Notes under the pieces: generated by a model
Seen by the model: the letters and a program-made list of their open reading frames with translations, nothing else
Databases searched by the model: none
What the model was told of the DNA's origin: nothing
Shown here: positions 30,842-40,703 of the stretch, piece by piece
How positions within the stretch are numbered: position 1 is the first letter of the stretch
Layout of the letters: each line of letters begins with the position of its first letter
Program-made: the position numbers and the translations under genes
Source: Lachnospiraceae bacterium P6B14
Lineage (GTDB): Bacteria > Bacillota > Clostridia > Lachnospirales > Lachnospiraceae
Reading direction: 5' to 3'
Length of the DNA stretch: 64,000 nt
Assembly (NCBI GenBank): GCA_000687695.1
Contig: JHWZ01000002.1
Span: 62,001-126,000, forward strand

Positions 30842-31906
30842 TCAAGAAGAATTCTCGCACACGTTCACCTGAAGATACTTCGCGGCTATTTCGTCGAGCT
30901 GCTTACGAATCGACACAAAATCACCACTCAAGTCCAGCGTTCTCACGCAGATTCGATTCCCCATCATCTGATATTCTTTGTTAAATGCTCCATTCTGCTC
31001 TGTCTGGGCATAAAGCAGCATACCGGACACTTTATCGTGCGGAACCTTTGACAGCATGTTTTCCTTTGTTTTCACATAAGTAAAGATTTGATAGAGGTTA
31101 TTCGTAGAAAACGAGGTCTTCCCCATATGCTCGCTCAAGTTGTGTTCATAGTATTTGGCGTCGATTATAAGGGTTTTATCCCCGCATGTAAGCGTAATAT
31201 CCGTTTTCATTTTGGGAAGCATTTCCCTGTAACCATCATCTACCTGCCAATCCATCATAGCTGCTGAAGCTTTCACATTCTGATGCTTGTATTCAGTGTT
31301 ATAGTAACCAAGAATGAACTTTTCATAGATAGTATGCATTTTCTGATCATCGAGAAAATCCATCATCTTCGTAGATCCATCAGTTTGTGTCTGTAACAAT
31401 CCCTTAAGTACCAGATGACATATCCCTATCAACATACGATAGCTCTGATTATTTCGATTGAAAACAATAGACCAGTTTATCAAATGCCTGTCTATAGTGT
31501 CAACATCACCAAAGAATACAAGTAACTTGCGGATTTCCTTCTTTCTCGTAGATGATATCTTCGATTTGAGCAGGTACATAAACGTCGTTTTGATAATCCT
31601 GTTCATGTGTGTATTGACCGAAAACTCGTCAAATGTGCAAACAAGTTGACCGCGAGCTGTGGTACGATCCTTAATTGAGGCACTTATGTCAATTCGTCCT
31701 CGAGGCGAAGAAAGTGCCTCAGTTTCCGAGATATACTCCTGTCCCAAACCTCTTTTTAACTGGAGAGAAACACCTCTGATTAGGATAGAAGCGCACAGTT
31801 CGCCAATATTATGGAATTCTTCAGTCTTGATGCTTTTATATCCGTTCTCATTTAGCGTCCTAAAGGCATATGAAAGCATATAATACACGTTCTGAACTGG
31901 AATCAC
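30842..31906 (-). CDS. mcrC: McrC, nuclease subunit of McrBC restriction
   Basis: 354 residues. The start IPVQNVYYMLSYAF, SPRGRIDI, and the C-terminal PD-(D/E)xK nuclease core (KTDITL, then LIIDAKYY, about residues 240-255) are McrC features. McrC joins the McrB motor to cut DNA with modified cytosines. GTG start overlaps the mcrB stop (GTGA), so expression is coupled. Modified-base phage DNA is the presumed target. Confidence 0.9.
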   Translation of the reverse strand: MIPVQNVYYMLSYAFRTLNENGYKSIKTEEFHNIGELCASILIRGVSLQLKRGLGQEYISETEALSSPRGRIDISASIKDRTTARGQLVCTFDEFSVNTHMNRIIKTTFMYLLKSKISSTRKKEIRKLLVFFGDVDTIDRHLINWSIVFNRNNQSYRMLIGICHLVLKGLLQTQTDGSTKMMDFLDDQKMHTIYEKFILGYYNTEYKHQNVKASAAMMDWQVDDGYREMLPKMKTDITLTCGDKTLIIDAKYYEHNLSEHMGKTSFSTNNLYQIFTYVKTKENMLSKVPHDKVSGMLLYAQTEQNGAFNKEYQMMGNRICVRTLDLSGDFVSIRKQLDEIAAKYLQVNVCENSS

Positions 31907-34080
31907 TGTATAGCACTCCTTAAATCGTCAATCCAATCATTTGCTTTTGACTTCTCATCAAACCAGTATTCTTTAAGTAGCGGAGCAATCTCGAAATTGA
32001 TTATTCCTGAAAGAGTCTGCTGTGATGTTTCTTTCAACCCACAAAAATAACTGTGTCCGATACAGAACCCTTCTCCCAGAGAATCATCCTCCGCAATATC
32101 ATAATTCAATGCTGTTATCCGCTCGATCAGTTTATTAAACTTATCGCTATTAAGTTCAGACTGGTACTTTTGGAATCCTTTGGTGTCAAATCCCGGCTCC
32201 ATATCAAAGAAAGCGAATCTGCGACGAAGCGCATAATCCATCATCGCAAGACTTCTGTCTGCCGTATTCATCATACCGATGATATATACATTCTTTGGCA
32301 CTGAAAAGTTTTCTTTCTTATATAGCAGTCTCAGTTCAACGCCTCGCTTATCCTCTTCAATGAGCATGAACAACTCACCAAAAATCTTACTCAAATTCCC
32401 TCGATTGATCTCATCAATAATGAAAAAATATGGTGTATCCTCACTGTCTTCAGCAGCAGATTTGCAGAAATCATAGAACGCGCCTTTTTTTAACTCAAAT
32501 CCGCCTTCCTCAGTAGGACGAAAACCCATTATAAAATCCTCGTACGAATAGCTTTGATGGAACTGAACCATCATTACACGTTCAGGATCCTTAACTCCCA
32601 TAATCGAATATGCGAGCCTTTTGGCTGCGAATGTTTTTCCTACGCCAGGTGCTCCTTGGAGAATCACATTTTTCTTTTTCATTAATAATGCAACCAAGGA
32701 ATCATAGTGCGGTTTATCCATATATACCTGTTCAAGGAACTGGTCCTCGTCATAAGGTATTAGTTTAGTCTCCGACGGTTCATCAATATCGTTAATGTCT
32801 TCACTTTCAAATAGCGATTTCATTTTCTCAACCAGATCAGGAACAGAGGTAATATCCGTAAGTGTCTTCATCGCCGCCTGCCCCGGGTATGACCATTCCC
32901 CTTTATTTGTCCAATTCACCTTACGGGTGTTTTTATAGGTCTTACGATCCGGATCAAACTCATAATCCGACTCAACAACACCTCGACCAATAACAAGGTG
33001 CATACCCTTCTTGGCATAGATAATGTCTCCGGGCTTCATCTCCTTGGCAAATTGCCAAGTTGCATGAGCTGCATTCTTATATGGCTTAGACGGATCTATC
33101 TTGTCCTTCATAGCCTGTTTCATCTCGTCCTTGCTATCAAACTCAGACAGATCACCTATTTTATCCCAGCCAATCCCCATAATTCCGGCGTTATAGAACT
33201 CATCCCAGTACATAGCACCATCACCTGGGGCATATACCCAATAATGGATGGTGTCTACATCCTCATCAGCCATGGCTGCCCCCTGTGAGCCACGTGTTTT
33301 CTCGGATTCCTTAGCTGCCGCTAGTTCCTTATTCACTTGATCAGCATATGACCATGCGCTATAACTTAGTTCTTTAAAGTCTTTCAGACTGCACTCCGGA
33401 CTCCGGATGTAATCATGAAGCTTATCAACGATTTCAAAATACTTTGCTGCAGGAATCTTAGCTTCAATCTCTGGAAGAGTATTCACAAGTGTTTCAGGCA
33501 TTTTCCCAGATTCATAGATATACCAAGTGTTTTTCTGATCCAGATTCATGTAAAAATCAGGTGCAATCCAATACAGACCCATGGTAATCTTACTGTTACC
33601 ATTACCCTTTTTGTTAATGGTAGTGTCGAAATACTTAGTAAGTGCTGCTCTGTTTTCTGGAGTAGTGTTTTCCGCATATGCAAGCGCAGTACTAAACAAA
33701 TCCCAAAGATCCTGAATATCATTCTCACCTCGTCCCGGCAAGAAATAATAAAACGTTGCATTCTGGTTATTCAGAACAGGAATACTTGCAAAAGATGTCG
33801 GAATCGGTGCAGAAACATTTAAAAGCTCTGCAATTGCCTCGATAATCTTAATTCGATTCGATTCTTTGATCTTATTCTTATTGAAAAGACCATAAAATGT
33901 AAATGGATCGATATCTACAATCTGATTATCTTTTTCAAGCGTCGGAAGATTGATTTCTGTTATCTCATACACCTTCTTGACATAAGAAACAAGAGTTTTT
34001 CGATCATTTTTAAAACGTAGCAATTCCTGTGCAAGTGCCTTATAAAACTCAACCCAGTCAAACATATTCTCCATGTTCAT
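31903..34080 (-). CDS. mcrB: McrB-type GTPase/AAA+ motor with EVE-like reader domain
   Basis: 725 residues. About 1-260 is an unassigned N-terminal region; 280-400 looks like an EVE/YTH-like modified-base reader (YWVYAPGDGAMYWDEFYNAG, GDIIYAKKG, IGRGVV). The C-terminal motor has Walker A GAPGVGKT (about 478-485), Walker B FFIIDEINRGN (about 553-563) and the McrB signature MNTADRSLAMMDYALRRRF (about 606-624). Together with McrC it forms a type IV restriction enzyme. ATG follows GGGAGG. Confidence 0.9.
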   Translation of the reverse strand: MNMENMFDWVEFYKALAQELLRFKNDRKTLVSYVKKVYEITEINLPTLEKDNQIVDIDPFTFYGLFNKNKIKESNRIKIIEAIAELLNVSAPIPTSFASIPVLNNQNATFYYFLPGRGENDIQDLWDLFSTALAYAENTTPENRAALTKYFDTTINKKGNGNSKITMGLYWIAPDFYMNLDQKNTWYIYESGKMPETLVNTLPEIEAKIPAAKYFEIVDKLHDYIRSPECSLKDFKELSYSAWSYADQVNKELAAAKESEKTRGSQGAAMADEDVDTIHYWVYAPGDGAMYWDEFYNAGIMGIGWDKIGDLSEFDSKDEMKQAMKDKIDPSKPYKNAAHATWQFAKEMKPGDIIYAKKGMHLVIGRGVVESDYEFDPDRKTYKNTRKVNWTNKGEWSYPGQAAMKTLTDITSVPDLVEKMKSLFESEDINDIDEPSETKLIPYDEDQFLEQVYMDKPHYDSLVALLMKKKNVILQGAPGVGKTFAAKRLAYSIMGVKDPERVMMVQFHQSYSYEDFIMGFRPTEEGGFELKKGAFYDFCKSAAEDSEDTPYFFIIDEINRGNLSKIFGELFMLIEEDKRGVELRLLYKKENFSVPKNVYIIGMMNTADRSLAMMDYALRRRFAFFDMEPGFDTKGFQKYQSELNSDKFNKLIERITALNYDIAEDDSLGEGFCIGHSYFCGLKETSQQTLSGIINFEIAPLLKEYWFDEKSKANDWIDDLRSAIQ

Positions 34081-34133
34081 TCTGCATTCCTCCCGTTAAT
34101 AGAAGTGTTCATTTAGTGTAGTTTCCCCCGGTT

Positions 34134-36806
34134 TTATAGGTCTTTGAATACTTCGACAAATTTATCTAACGTATATGCGCCATCTATTCCAAGTTCTTTT
34201 TCTTTGAAAACCATAAAGTATCTATATAGGTGTCCTGCTTGTGATTGCCATTTGCGTCCGAGCTTTAATTTGGATTTGCTGTCGTCACCGTCCAGATAAT
34301 CGCCTTTTGCCTCTATTAGAATCGTCTTTCCAGTTTTAGTCCTTACTATAAAATCTGGGTAATGATTAATATATCCGTTGAGCCTAAAACCTTTTCGCTC
34401 AATATCCCTGTGCCACCATTCTACATTTTCCTGCGCAACAATTACATCAAGAAGCTGACGCTCGAAATTATTCATATCATTCTTTTCCGCAATGTATAAA
34501 GAATGTGGAACGGAATCGATGGTGTCAGCTGGAGTGATAACATCAGGAAATGAATAGTTTTCTCGACAGATAATCTTGCCACTATCTATCCACTTGTCGA
34601 ATTGTTTCTCGCGATATGCATCTTCTAGTTTTTCGATTTTATCTTGGATTTTCTTTGCATAAACCGGTAGAGATGTTTCCATAGCAGTTATCTCATCCTC
34701 TGTCATATTTGACACAACACGTCTTACATAATCTGAAATCTCTCCGGCTGCATAGCGGTTATTGCGGTTTATTATTCCGCAGATGTTTTCGATGCATGCT
34801 TTAACCTTCTTTTCCTGCGGGAGTCTCGCAAGGTATTCTCTTAGATATTCACTATCCCTTTTTGAAACACGCATATATTTAGGAACAGCATCTCCCTGTT
34901 CTTGTAGATCAACGCGATACATTTCACCGGTTGATAATTCAAAGCTAATATCTGCATCCTGACCAGCCAGTGAAAAACCTTTCGACAGATTCTCCGGTTC
35001 AAGTGGATCATAGGCATCTCCAAAAAGGTCGGGAGATGTCTCGAGGAAGAACTGTGGAATACATACTGATCTTGCATTTTCTTTATACTGCGGTTGTATT
35101 TCATTTTGGGTAAGCATACTACCGAGTTCACCTCCTACAAATCCGTCTGATTCGGTTTTTGTTGTTTCCAACTCATAATTGTTAGATTGGGTTTCGGCTT
35201 GCTGAATCATATTATTAATAGTTTCGTTTGTTTTACCAAAACCTGTAGATTCCTGTAGTTTTTCTTTGATATCCACAGTAGAAACATCATCAAAATCCTC
35301 TATGCCTGTTACACTTTCAGAATCAATTATATTTCCATCTGTCGGATTGCTAAAACAATCATACACATTTTGTTGTTCTCCTGCTGGTGTCCCAGTTTCA
35401 GTGCCTTGAATACTTGTTTCTTCGGAAATGTTTTCTCCGATGCGATAATCTTTTCTGCTAAAACCTGCTTGGTTTAGACCTAATACCACACTTTTAAGTG
35501 TAGAATGAAAATCATTTGAACATGTCAAAACATAGGATGTATTTAGCAATGCCGAGGTGTGTTTTTTAGTATATGGTTGACGTAGAATCCTTCCGACAAT
35601 CTGCTCTACATCAACTCTTGATGTTTTATTGGCTAGGGAAGCTAGAATATAGGCAAATGGACAATCCCAACCCTCCTTCAATGCGTTTACAGTGATTATA
35701 TAACGGATTTTGCAATCCCGACTCATTAGATCAGTATTTTTTAAATCATCAACATCGGATGTCTTGATGGCTATTTCATCTTCGGGCACACCGATATCTA
35801 TGAGTTTTTGTTTAATTCTGTCAAAAGTCTCGTTGTCCTTGTTTTTAATGTTTGGTTGAGCTTGAAACAATATGATAGGGCGGATGTATTCACCGCCTGC
35901 AGCTTCTTCATCTTGTGCCTGTATTTCAATGCTGCCACGAAGTTGAAGGGCATCCTGTATAACACTTTGCAAAGAATTACGATTGAATACTACAACTGGG
36001 AGCTTCACCATGTTCTCTTTTTTTAGTTCGCGTGCATCTACATAGGATAAGATATTACTATTGTCACGAGGGGTTGCGGTTAAATCGAGAACAAACGAAG
36101 GGTTGAGATTGCTCAACATTTCTACACTGAGGTCGGATCCTGCATTGTGGCTTTCGTCTACCACGGTTACTGGCGAGAGTTGACGCAACACCTGAATAAG
36201 TGCAGTATCGGGTGTATCAGCAAGCAAAATGTCATTATCTTTAAAATACTCAGCAAAGCGTAAAAGATTTCCGTTTTCCTGATAGACTTTACGAACATCT
36301 TTTTTTGTACTGTCAATACGGAGAGAGCCATAGCTTAAAACACACAATGAAAGCATTTCTCGTACGGTGTCTGGAGAGAAATTCTGTCCATTTAACAGTT
36401 GTTCCTTTGTGTATACTTCGACTTTTCCTGAAAAATCCATATCTAACTTTTGTCGATAAGGATGAGATGTGTTTGAAAGCGTATTAATTGTCTGCCTGAG
36501 AATAGGATCGGACGGAACAAGCCATACTACAACTTTGGGTTTGTCCAGGGGCATTGCATCATATATACGCTTTATGGCAGAGCATGCCATAAATGTTTTA
36601 CCACCTCCGGTTGGGACTTTCATGCAGACATGGGGGACTCCGGAAATATTGTCTTTATAAGATGGTACTCCGCCAAATCCGACATTGATATCCTGTCGGA
36701 ACCAGTATTCACGCCAAGCTGAAATAAGGTTTTCACTTCGGTTTAAGCAGTTTATGTATGAAGACAAATTGTCCATGACTTTCTTTTGATAGTTTTTTAG
36801 TTCCAT
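34134..36806 (-). CDS. res: type III restriction enzyme, Res subunit
   Basis: 890 residues. Superfamily 2 helicase with Walker A VPTGGGKT (about 66-73), DESH box (VVDESHNAG, about 216), LTATPRD, and motif VI QIVGRILRQP; the C-terminus carries a PD-(D/E)xK nuclease (HYPDFIVRTKTGKTILIEAKGD, about 825-846). A serine/threonine-rich insert of about 130 residues lies at about 460-590. ATG 36806 follows AAGGAG. It follows mod by 13 bases. It cuts unmodified DNA after translocation in complex with Mod. Confidence 0.93.
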   Translation of the reverse strand: MELKNYQKKVMDNLSSYINCLNRSENLISAWREYWFRQDINVGFGGVPSYKDNISGVPHVCMKVPTGGGKTFMACSAIKRIYDAMPLDKPKVVVWLVPSDPILRQTINTLSNTSHPYRQKLDMDFSGKVEVYTKEQLLNGQNFSPDTVREMLSLCVLSYGSLRIDSTKKDVRKVYQENGNLLRFAEYFKDNDILLADTPDTALIQVLRQLSPVTVVDESHNAGSDLSVEMLSNLNPSFVLDLTATPRDNSNILSYVDARELKKENMVKLPVVVFNRNSLQSVIQDALQLRGSIEIQAQDEEAAGGEYIRPIILFQAQPNIKNKDNETFDRIKQKLIDIGVPEDEIAIKTSDVDDLKNTDLMSRDCKIRYIITVNALKEGWDCPFAYILASLANKTSRVDVEQIVGRILRQPYTKKHTSALLNTSYVLTCSNDFHSTLKSVVLGLNQAGFSRKDYRIGENISEETSIQGTETGTPAGEQQNVYDCFSNPTDGNIIDSESVTGIEDFDDVSTVDIKEKLQESTGFGKTNETINNMIQQAETQSNNYELETTKTESDGFVGGELGSMLTQNEIQPQYKENARSVCIPQFFLETSPDLFGDAYDPLEPENLSKGFSLAGQDADISFELSTGEMYRVDLQEQGDAVPKYMRVSKRDSEYLREYLARLPQEKKVKACIENICGIINRNNRYAAGEISDYVRRVVSNMTEDEITAMETSLPVYAKKIQDKIEKLEDAYREKQFDKWIDSGKIICRENYSFPDVITPADTIDSVPHSLYIAEKNDMNNFERQLLDVIVAQENVEWWHRDIERKGFRLNGYINHYPDFIVRTKTGKTILIEAKGDYLDGDDSKSKLKLGRKWQSQAGHLYRYFMVFKEKELGIDGAYTLDKFVEVFKDL

Positions 36807-36819
36807 AATGAATTCTCCT

Positions 36820-38589
36820 TTAAAGCTTCGAAATATCGCGAGGAATCTTTTTGAAAGTGATGTGATATCGTTCGAGCTCATGGTCGCTCAATGTACACAA
36901 GTCTGCATAGATAACATATCCTTCGGCTTTTGTTTTGACGGTATGTAGGAATTCTCTGTCAAGCGTTGTCATGCTATTCTTTTGATAATAAAAATAATAG
37001 GCGTTTCCGACATGCTGGCCGAGAAGATATGGCTCGACTTCATTTTTTTTAAGAACCTTTTGTTTGGTTTCCATATAATACACATACTCTCGGATTTTAT
37101 CAATTTCAACATTTTCGTTAAGTAGACCATCTTTCATTAGAGTATCACCAAGCTCATAATAGCAGAAATTTCCAGGAATGCCAGGTTCTTGATCTTTGGC
37201 GTTCTTTATAGCTACGACGCGTAGATGTCCCTCTTCAATTTTGGGGTTCTTAACAGAAGAGTATTCACCACTTGTCTTTGCGTTTTTTGCTACTTCCTTT
37301 GCTATCGAAAGTAATTCTGATCCATTTGCTATATTCCCTATGGTTATATCTTCATCATATAAAAGGATTTCTTCATCTTTTGAATATCCAGTAATCACTC
37401 GTTTGACTCGTTCGGCTGTGATACTATCAGCATAATCCATCATTTCTATAAGTATAAATTTTCTATTACCGCCGTCCTCTTTATTTAGTTTTAAAACAGC
37501 ATGAGCTGTTGTTCCACTGCCTGCAAATGAATCTAGAATGACTGAATCCTTTTTGGTTGAAAGTCGAATTACACGTTCGATTAGTTCGTGTGGCTTAATT
37601 GTTGGAAATGGATTATCTGTATCATTAAAGATAATCTTGAATGCATTTTTTGCTATTTCATTCGTGGCTACGTCCTTTGCAAACCATAAAGATTCGGGGA
37701 CTAATCCTCTTTCTTTTTCGTATAAATAAGTCTTTTTACGCGGAGTGTTGTTTCCGTCCTTGCCTAACCAAATACGACCAGCCTGTATCTCTTCAAGGAA
37801 TCGTTCTTTTGTGTATAACCAACATCTTCCTGCAGGAGGATCAAATCTGTTTCCATTCGGAGTTTCCAATGTATAGAATTGGTTTTCTGTTGCATGTCCA
37901 GCTTGAGCTGTGGCAGGATCTGATTTCCATGGTCCTCTAGGATCGTTATCTGGATTAGAATAACTGCTCAGCGCTTTGTCTGTCATAGATAGCTGGTTTA
38001 GATTCTGCTTAGCCTTTTTTTTACAGTAACATAATATATAATCATGCCTAGAGGAAACCTCCTTTCTGTTTTCGCGATTTGTTCTTTTTTCCCAAATGAA
38101 CATCGCAATAAAGTTATTAGGAGAAAAAATCTCATTACACACAAGTTTTAAATTTGCGACTTCGTTGTCATCAATTGATATGAATATCAATCCATCATCG
38201 CTTAATAATCTCTGTAATAGTTTGAGTCGAGGATAAATCATACACAACCATTTGTCATGGCGTGAAAGGTCCTCGCCTTCTTTTCCGACAACTTCGCCTA
38301 ACCATTTTTTTATTCGAGGATCATTAACACTGTCATTATATACCCAATTTTCCTCGCCAGTGTTATATGGGGGATCAATGTATATGCAGTCTATACCGTT
38401 TTCAAATTGTGGCAACAAAGACTTGAGAGCTAATAGATTATCCCCATGAATAATCATGTTTTCGCTACCATAATCATTTTTATGAATTCCGTTTTCATCA
38501 AAACTATACTTGCAATCAAGCATGTGATAAGGTACATCAAGATGATGATTAATAACTTTATCTTTCCCAATCCAATCTAAAATAGGCAT
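36820..38589 (-). CDS. mod: type III DNA methyltransferase, Mod subunit
   Basis: 589 residues. Beta-class N6-adenine methyltransferase order: catalytic motif DPPYNTG (about 70-76) precedes the AdoMet motif DSFAGSGTTAHAVL (about 352-365). The target-recognition region lies between and after. It gives sequence specificity to both methylation and restriction with Res. AAAGGAGCAGC precedes the ATG. The set mod-res is complete, so the system is probably active. Confidence 0.93.
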   Translation of the reverse strand: MPILDWIGKDKVINHHLDVPYHMLDCKYSFDENGIHKNDYGSENMIIHGDNLLALKSLLPQFENGIDCIYIDPPYNTGEENWVYNDSVNDPRIKKWLGEVVGKEGEDLSRHDKWLCMIYPRLKLLQRLLSDDGLIFISIDDNEVANLKLVCNEIFSPNNFIAMFIWEKRTNRENRKEVSSRHDYILCYCKKKAKQNLNQLSMTDKALSSYSNPDNDPRGPWKSDPATAQAGHATENQFYTLETPNGNRFDPPAGRCWLYTKERFLEEIQAGRIWLGKDGNNTPRKKTYLYEKERGLVPESLWFAKDVATNEIAKNAFKIIFNDTDNPFPTIKPHELIERVIRLSTKKDSVILDSFAGSGTTAHAVLKLNKEDGGNRKFILIEMMDYADSITAERVKRVITGYSKDEEILLYDEDITIGNIANGSELLSIAKEVAKNAKTSGEYSSVKNPKIEEGHLRVVAIKNAKDQEPGIPGNFCYYELGDTLMKDGLLNENVEIDKIREYVYYMETKQKVLKKNEVEPYLLGQHVGNAYYFYYQKNSMTTLDREFLHTVKTKAEGYVIYADLCTLSDHELERYHITFKKIPRDISKL

Positions 38590-38797
38590 TTTTTGCTGCT
38601 CCTTTCATTGTCTTTTTGTCAGCAGCACCGACATTTTTTATTTTTCGATATAATCAATTTATTTGAATGATTAGTCTGTGACAAGGTTTGTTTGAAAACC
38701 TGACCAAATGATCTATTCAAATAAGGTATTATCCAATTCAGATGAGATCCATTTTTGTTGATTCTCCAAAGTGTTATAAATAACATATAATATTCCT

Positions 38798-38826
38798 ATT
38801 ATACACCTTTTTGTCTCAAAAGTAAA
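38798..38826 (-). promoter_or_regulatory. promoter of the mod-res operon
   Basis: Minus strand TTTACT (38821-38826), 17-base spacer, TATAAT (38798-38803), about 210 bases before mod. The AT-rich leader between has no gene. Confidence 0.6.
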
Positions 38827-38873
38827 GGATGAAAAGGGCTTAATCTCGCTAAAAACCAATGATTTTGATGGAC

Positions 38874-39575
38874 TCATCGTCTTATCTCTCGAAGCATGTC
38901 CTCAATCTTCTCGAGCACAGTATGATCTCCGTAGCAATCGGCAACATCAATACGCTTCCGGATGGCTTCCTCAGCCTCTCGGAGGAACTTGTATGCCTCG
39001 TCATCGTCTTTCATGAGTCCTTCGCCGTGGAGATAGCAACTCCCGATTCGAAGGCAGATATCCGCATGCTTGCACTCATAGTGTCCCTGGTTGTACTGAC
39101 CAACCGTATCTGAGTAAACCTCCAGATACAGACGAATTGCCGTCCGGACATCCTTAGCCACGCCTTTGCCGTCGCGGAACATATCGCCGAGTTTATAGGT
39201 GCTTTCGTAGATACCTCCGGCTACATGACCGATAGAGAAGTAGTGGAACGCCTTCTTGTACTGCGGTTTACCGCCGTTTACACGGCCGTAGTAGTAGATA
39301 TATCCAAGAGAGTTTGCTGCACTTGGATCACCAGTCATCTCGTAATATGCTCCAAGATCCCTTTCTGCGCCCTTCCAGTCATTCGGAATAATGTCGGTAC
39401 CGCAGTACTCACAGTATCCACGCTTCTGAAGTGCCCACGGGATCTTTCTCTCGCAGCAGACATCAAGCGCTTCCTTGAACTCTTTCTGAGTCTTTTTGTC
39501 CTGAGCATCGATGTCAGCATCGTTGTACTTCTCTGCCAGTTTATACATCGCCTTGAAATCCATTGTTTTACTCAT
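38874..39575 (-). CDS. Sel1-like repeat protein
   Basis: 233 residues of helical Sel1-type repeats (DPSAANSLGYIYYYGRVNGG, then ESTYKLGDMFRDGKGVAKD, then DICLRIGSCYLHGEGLMKD), a protein-interaction scaffold. ATG 39575 follows AAGGGAG by nine bases. It is directly downstream of a 37-residue cysteine-rich gene with which it overlaps in its ribosome-binding region. The partner is unknown. Confidence 0.85.
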   Translation of the reverse strand: MSKTMDFKAMYKLAEKYNDADIDAQDKKTQKEFKEALDVCCERKIPWALQKRGYCEYCGTDIIPNDWKGAERDLGAYYEMTGDPSAANSLGYIYYYGRVNGGKPQYKKAFHYFSIGHVAGGIYESTYKLGDMFRDGKGVAKDVRTAIRLYLEVYSDTVGQYNQGHYECKHADICLRIGSCYLHGEGLMKDDDEAYKFLREAEEAIRKRIDVADCYGDHTVLEKIEDMLREIRR

Positions 39576-39580
39576 AAGCG

Positions 39581-39694
39581 TCATCTCCCTTCATCGTCTT
39601 TGCACATTTCGTAGTACGGACACCTTACACAGAACGCCTTGCAATGCATTCTGCGCGGATTCCGTTTGAGCCAAAACATCAGTTTCTTCAGCAT
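39581..39694 (-). CDS. 37-residue cysteine-rich peptide
   Basis: ATG 39694 follows GGGAGG by eight bases; stop TGA 39581-39583. The peptide is basic at first (MLKKLMFWLKRNPRR) and then has a C-x3-C-x2-C-x5-C array (CKAFCVRCPYYEMC) suited to a 4Fe-4S cluster or zinc. Its stop overlaps the first ATG of the Sel1 frame. Too short for usual gene finders. Confidence 0.6.
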   Translation of the reverse strand: MLKKLMFWLKRNPRRMHCKAFCVRCPYYEMCKDDEGR

Positions 39695-39715
39695 ATCGTT
39701 CCCTCCCGAGTCCTT

Positions 39716-40465
39716 CTACTCTATACCCAAGCCCTTTAAGATCTCAGCAAACCCATTGTAAATATCCATAAGCGTATTATTGTAGCGAATCGTCTGGATG
39801 TCCTCCTCCGACAATCGCGGATTATCAAGGGGGTCAAGGTCGATCTTGTGTGGGTTGAGACTGGTTATGGTCTTACTACCGAATGTGTAGTGCCAATAGG
39901 CGCCATCACAAGAGCCATTGTCGAGTTCTTCCGGCATCTCTTGAATGCGTTCCCAGTATCTGCTAAGGATACAATCAATCTCTATATCGACCTCATAGGG
40001 CAGATAGAGCCTACGGATTGTGTGAGGAATACTGGGTTCACCGAGAAAGTATTTCTTCACCAAAATGTGATCGTTACAAAGGACAGTATACGCGGTCCCA
40101 CCATCCTCCTCGGAGCCTCCGAATGTAGGCTCGATGAAGAGTTCAAAGCGTATCCCGCCCAGTTTACATCCTGGTTTCCACTCGGATCCACAGGCCTTGC
40201 AGTACCGATCCGGTGCATCCTCCATGATTTCACATCCGCCCAGATGGATCTCGCCGGCTTCACTTTTTTCAAACATCTCGTGTGAAGGATAGCCATAGAT
40301 GATTGGTATGGTATCCAGACTGAAGCAAACAGGGCAGTGATGCTTTACTTTCCTCGCGGCTTCGTATTTCAGCCTCAACGAATCCAGGGCGTCCACTCTG
40401 GAATCATAATCCTCTTCGTCAAACTCAACAAGACGGATCACCTTTTCTTCTTCATCATCAAGCAT
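39716..40465 (-). CDS. protein of unknown function with zinc-binding cysteines
   Basis: 249 residues. N-terminal CPVCFSLDT (about residue 43) and a later CKACGSEWKPGC (about 90) suggest one zinc site; the rest is acidic with no domain I recognise. ATG 40465 follows AAGGAGG. It lies 11 bases after the small membrane protein gene and 22 before the cysteine-rich peptide, so the four genes to 38874 are probably one operon. Confidence 0.65.
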   Translation of the reverse strand: MLDDEEEKVIRLVEFDEEDYDSRVDALDSLRLKYEAARKVKHHCPVCFSLDTIPIIYGYPSHEMFEKSEAGEIHLGGCEIMEDAPDRYCKACGSEWKPGCKLGGIRFELFIEPTFGGSEEDGGTAYTVLCNDHILVKKYFLGEPSIPHTIRRLYLPYEVDIEIDCILSRYWERIQEMPEELDNGSCDGAYWHYTFGSKTITSLNPHKIDLDPLDNPRLSEEDIQTIRYNNTLMDIYNGFAEILKGLGIE

Positions 40466-40475
40466 AAGCGCCTCC

Positions 40476-40703
40476 TTACGACCGGATATATCCCGGTCTA
40501 TTGAAAAAACACTGGTTCCCATCCGAATCTACATCGACCCTCCACACCTGCAGCTCCGGATACTCATAGAAGAGCGCACCGAGACGGATCACCGACAGCA
40601 CCATGCAGCAGATCACGACCTGCGGATCCCAGGTGATCCATGTAAGGATGATCCCGATTGCCAGTGCCAATGTCATCAGGTTCAGTTGCCATCTTTCGCT
40701 CAT
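40476..40703 (-). CDS. 75-residue membrane protein
   Basis: Two hydrophobic helices (LMTLALAIGIILTWITW, then VVICCMVLSVIRLGALFY) and a charged C-terminal tail. ATG 40703 with a modest GAGGAAGAGA site. No family recognised. First gene of the Sel1-containing set. Confidence 0.6.
   Translation of the reverse strand: MSERWQLNLMTLALAIGIILTWITWDPQVVICCMVLSVIRLGALFYEYPELQVWRVDVDSDGNQCFFNRPGYIRS

Noticed and set aside
36820-38589. BREX or DISARM system
   Set aside because: Only a type III mod-res pair is present; no PglZ, BrxC, DrmA-type or other partners accompany the methyltransferase.
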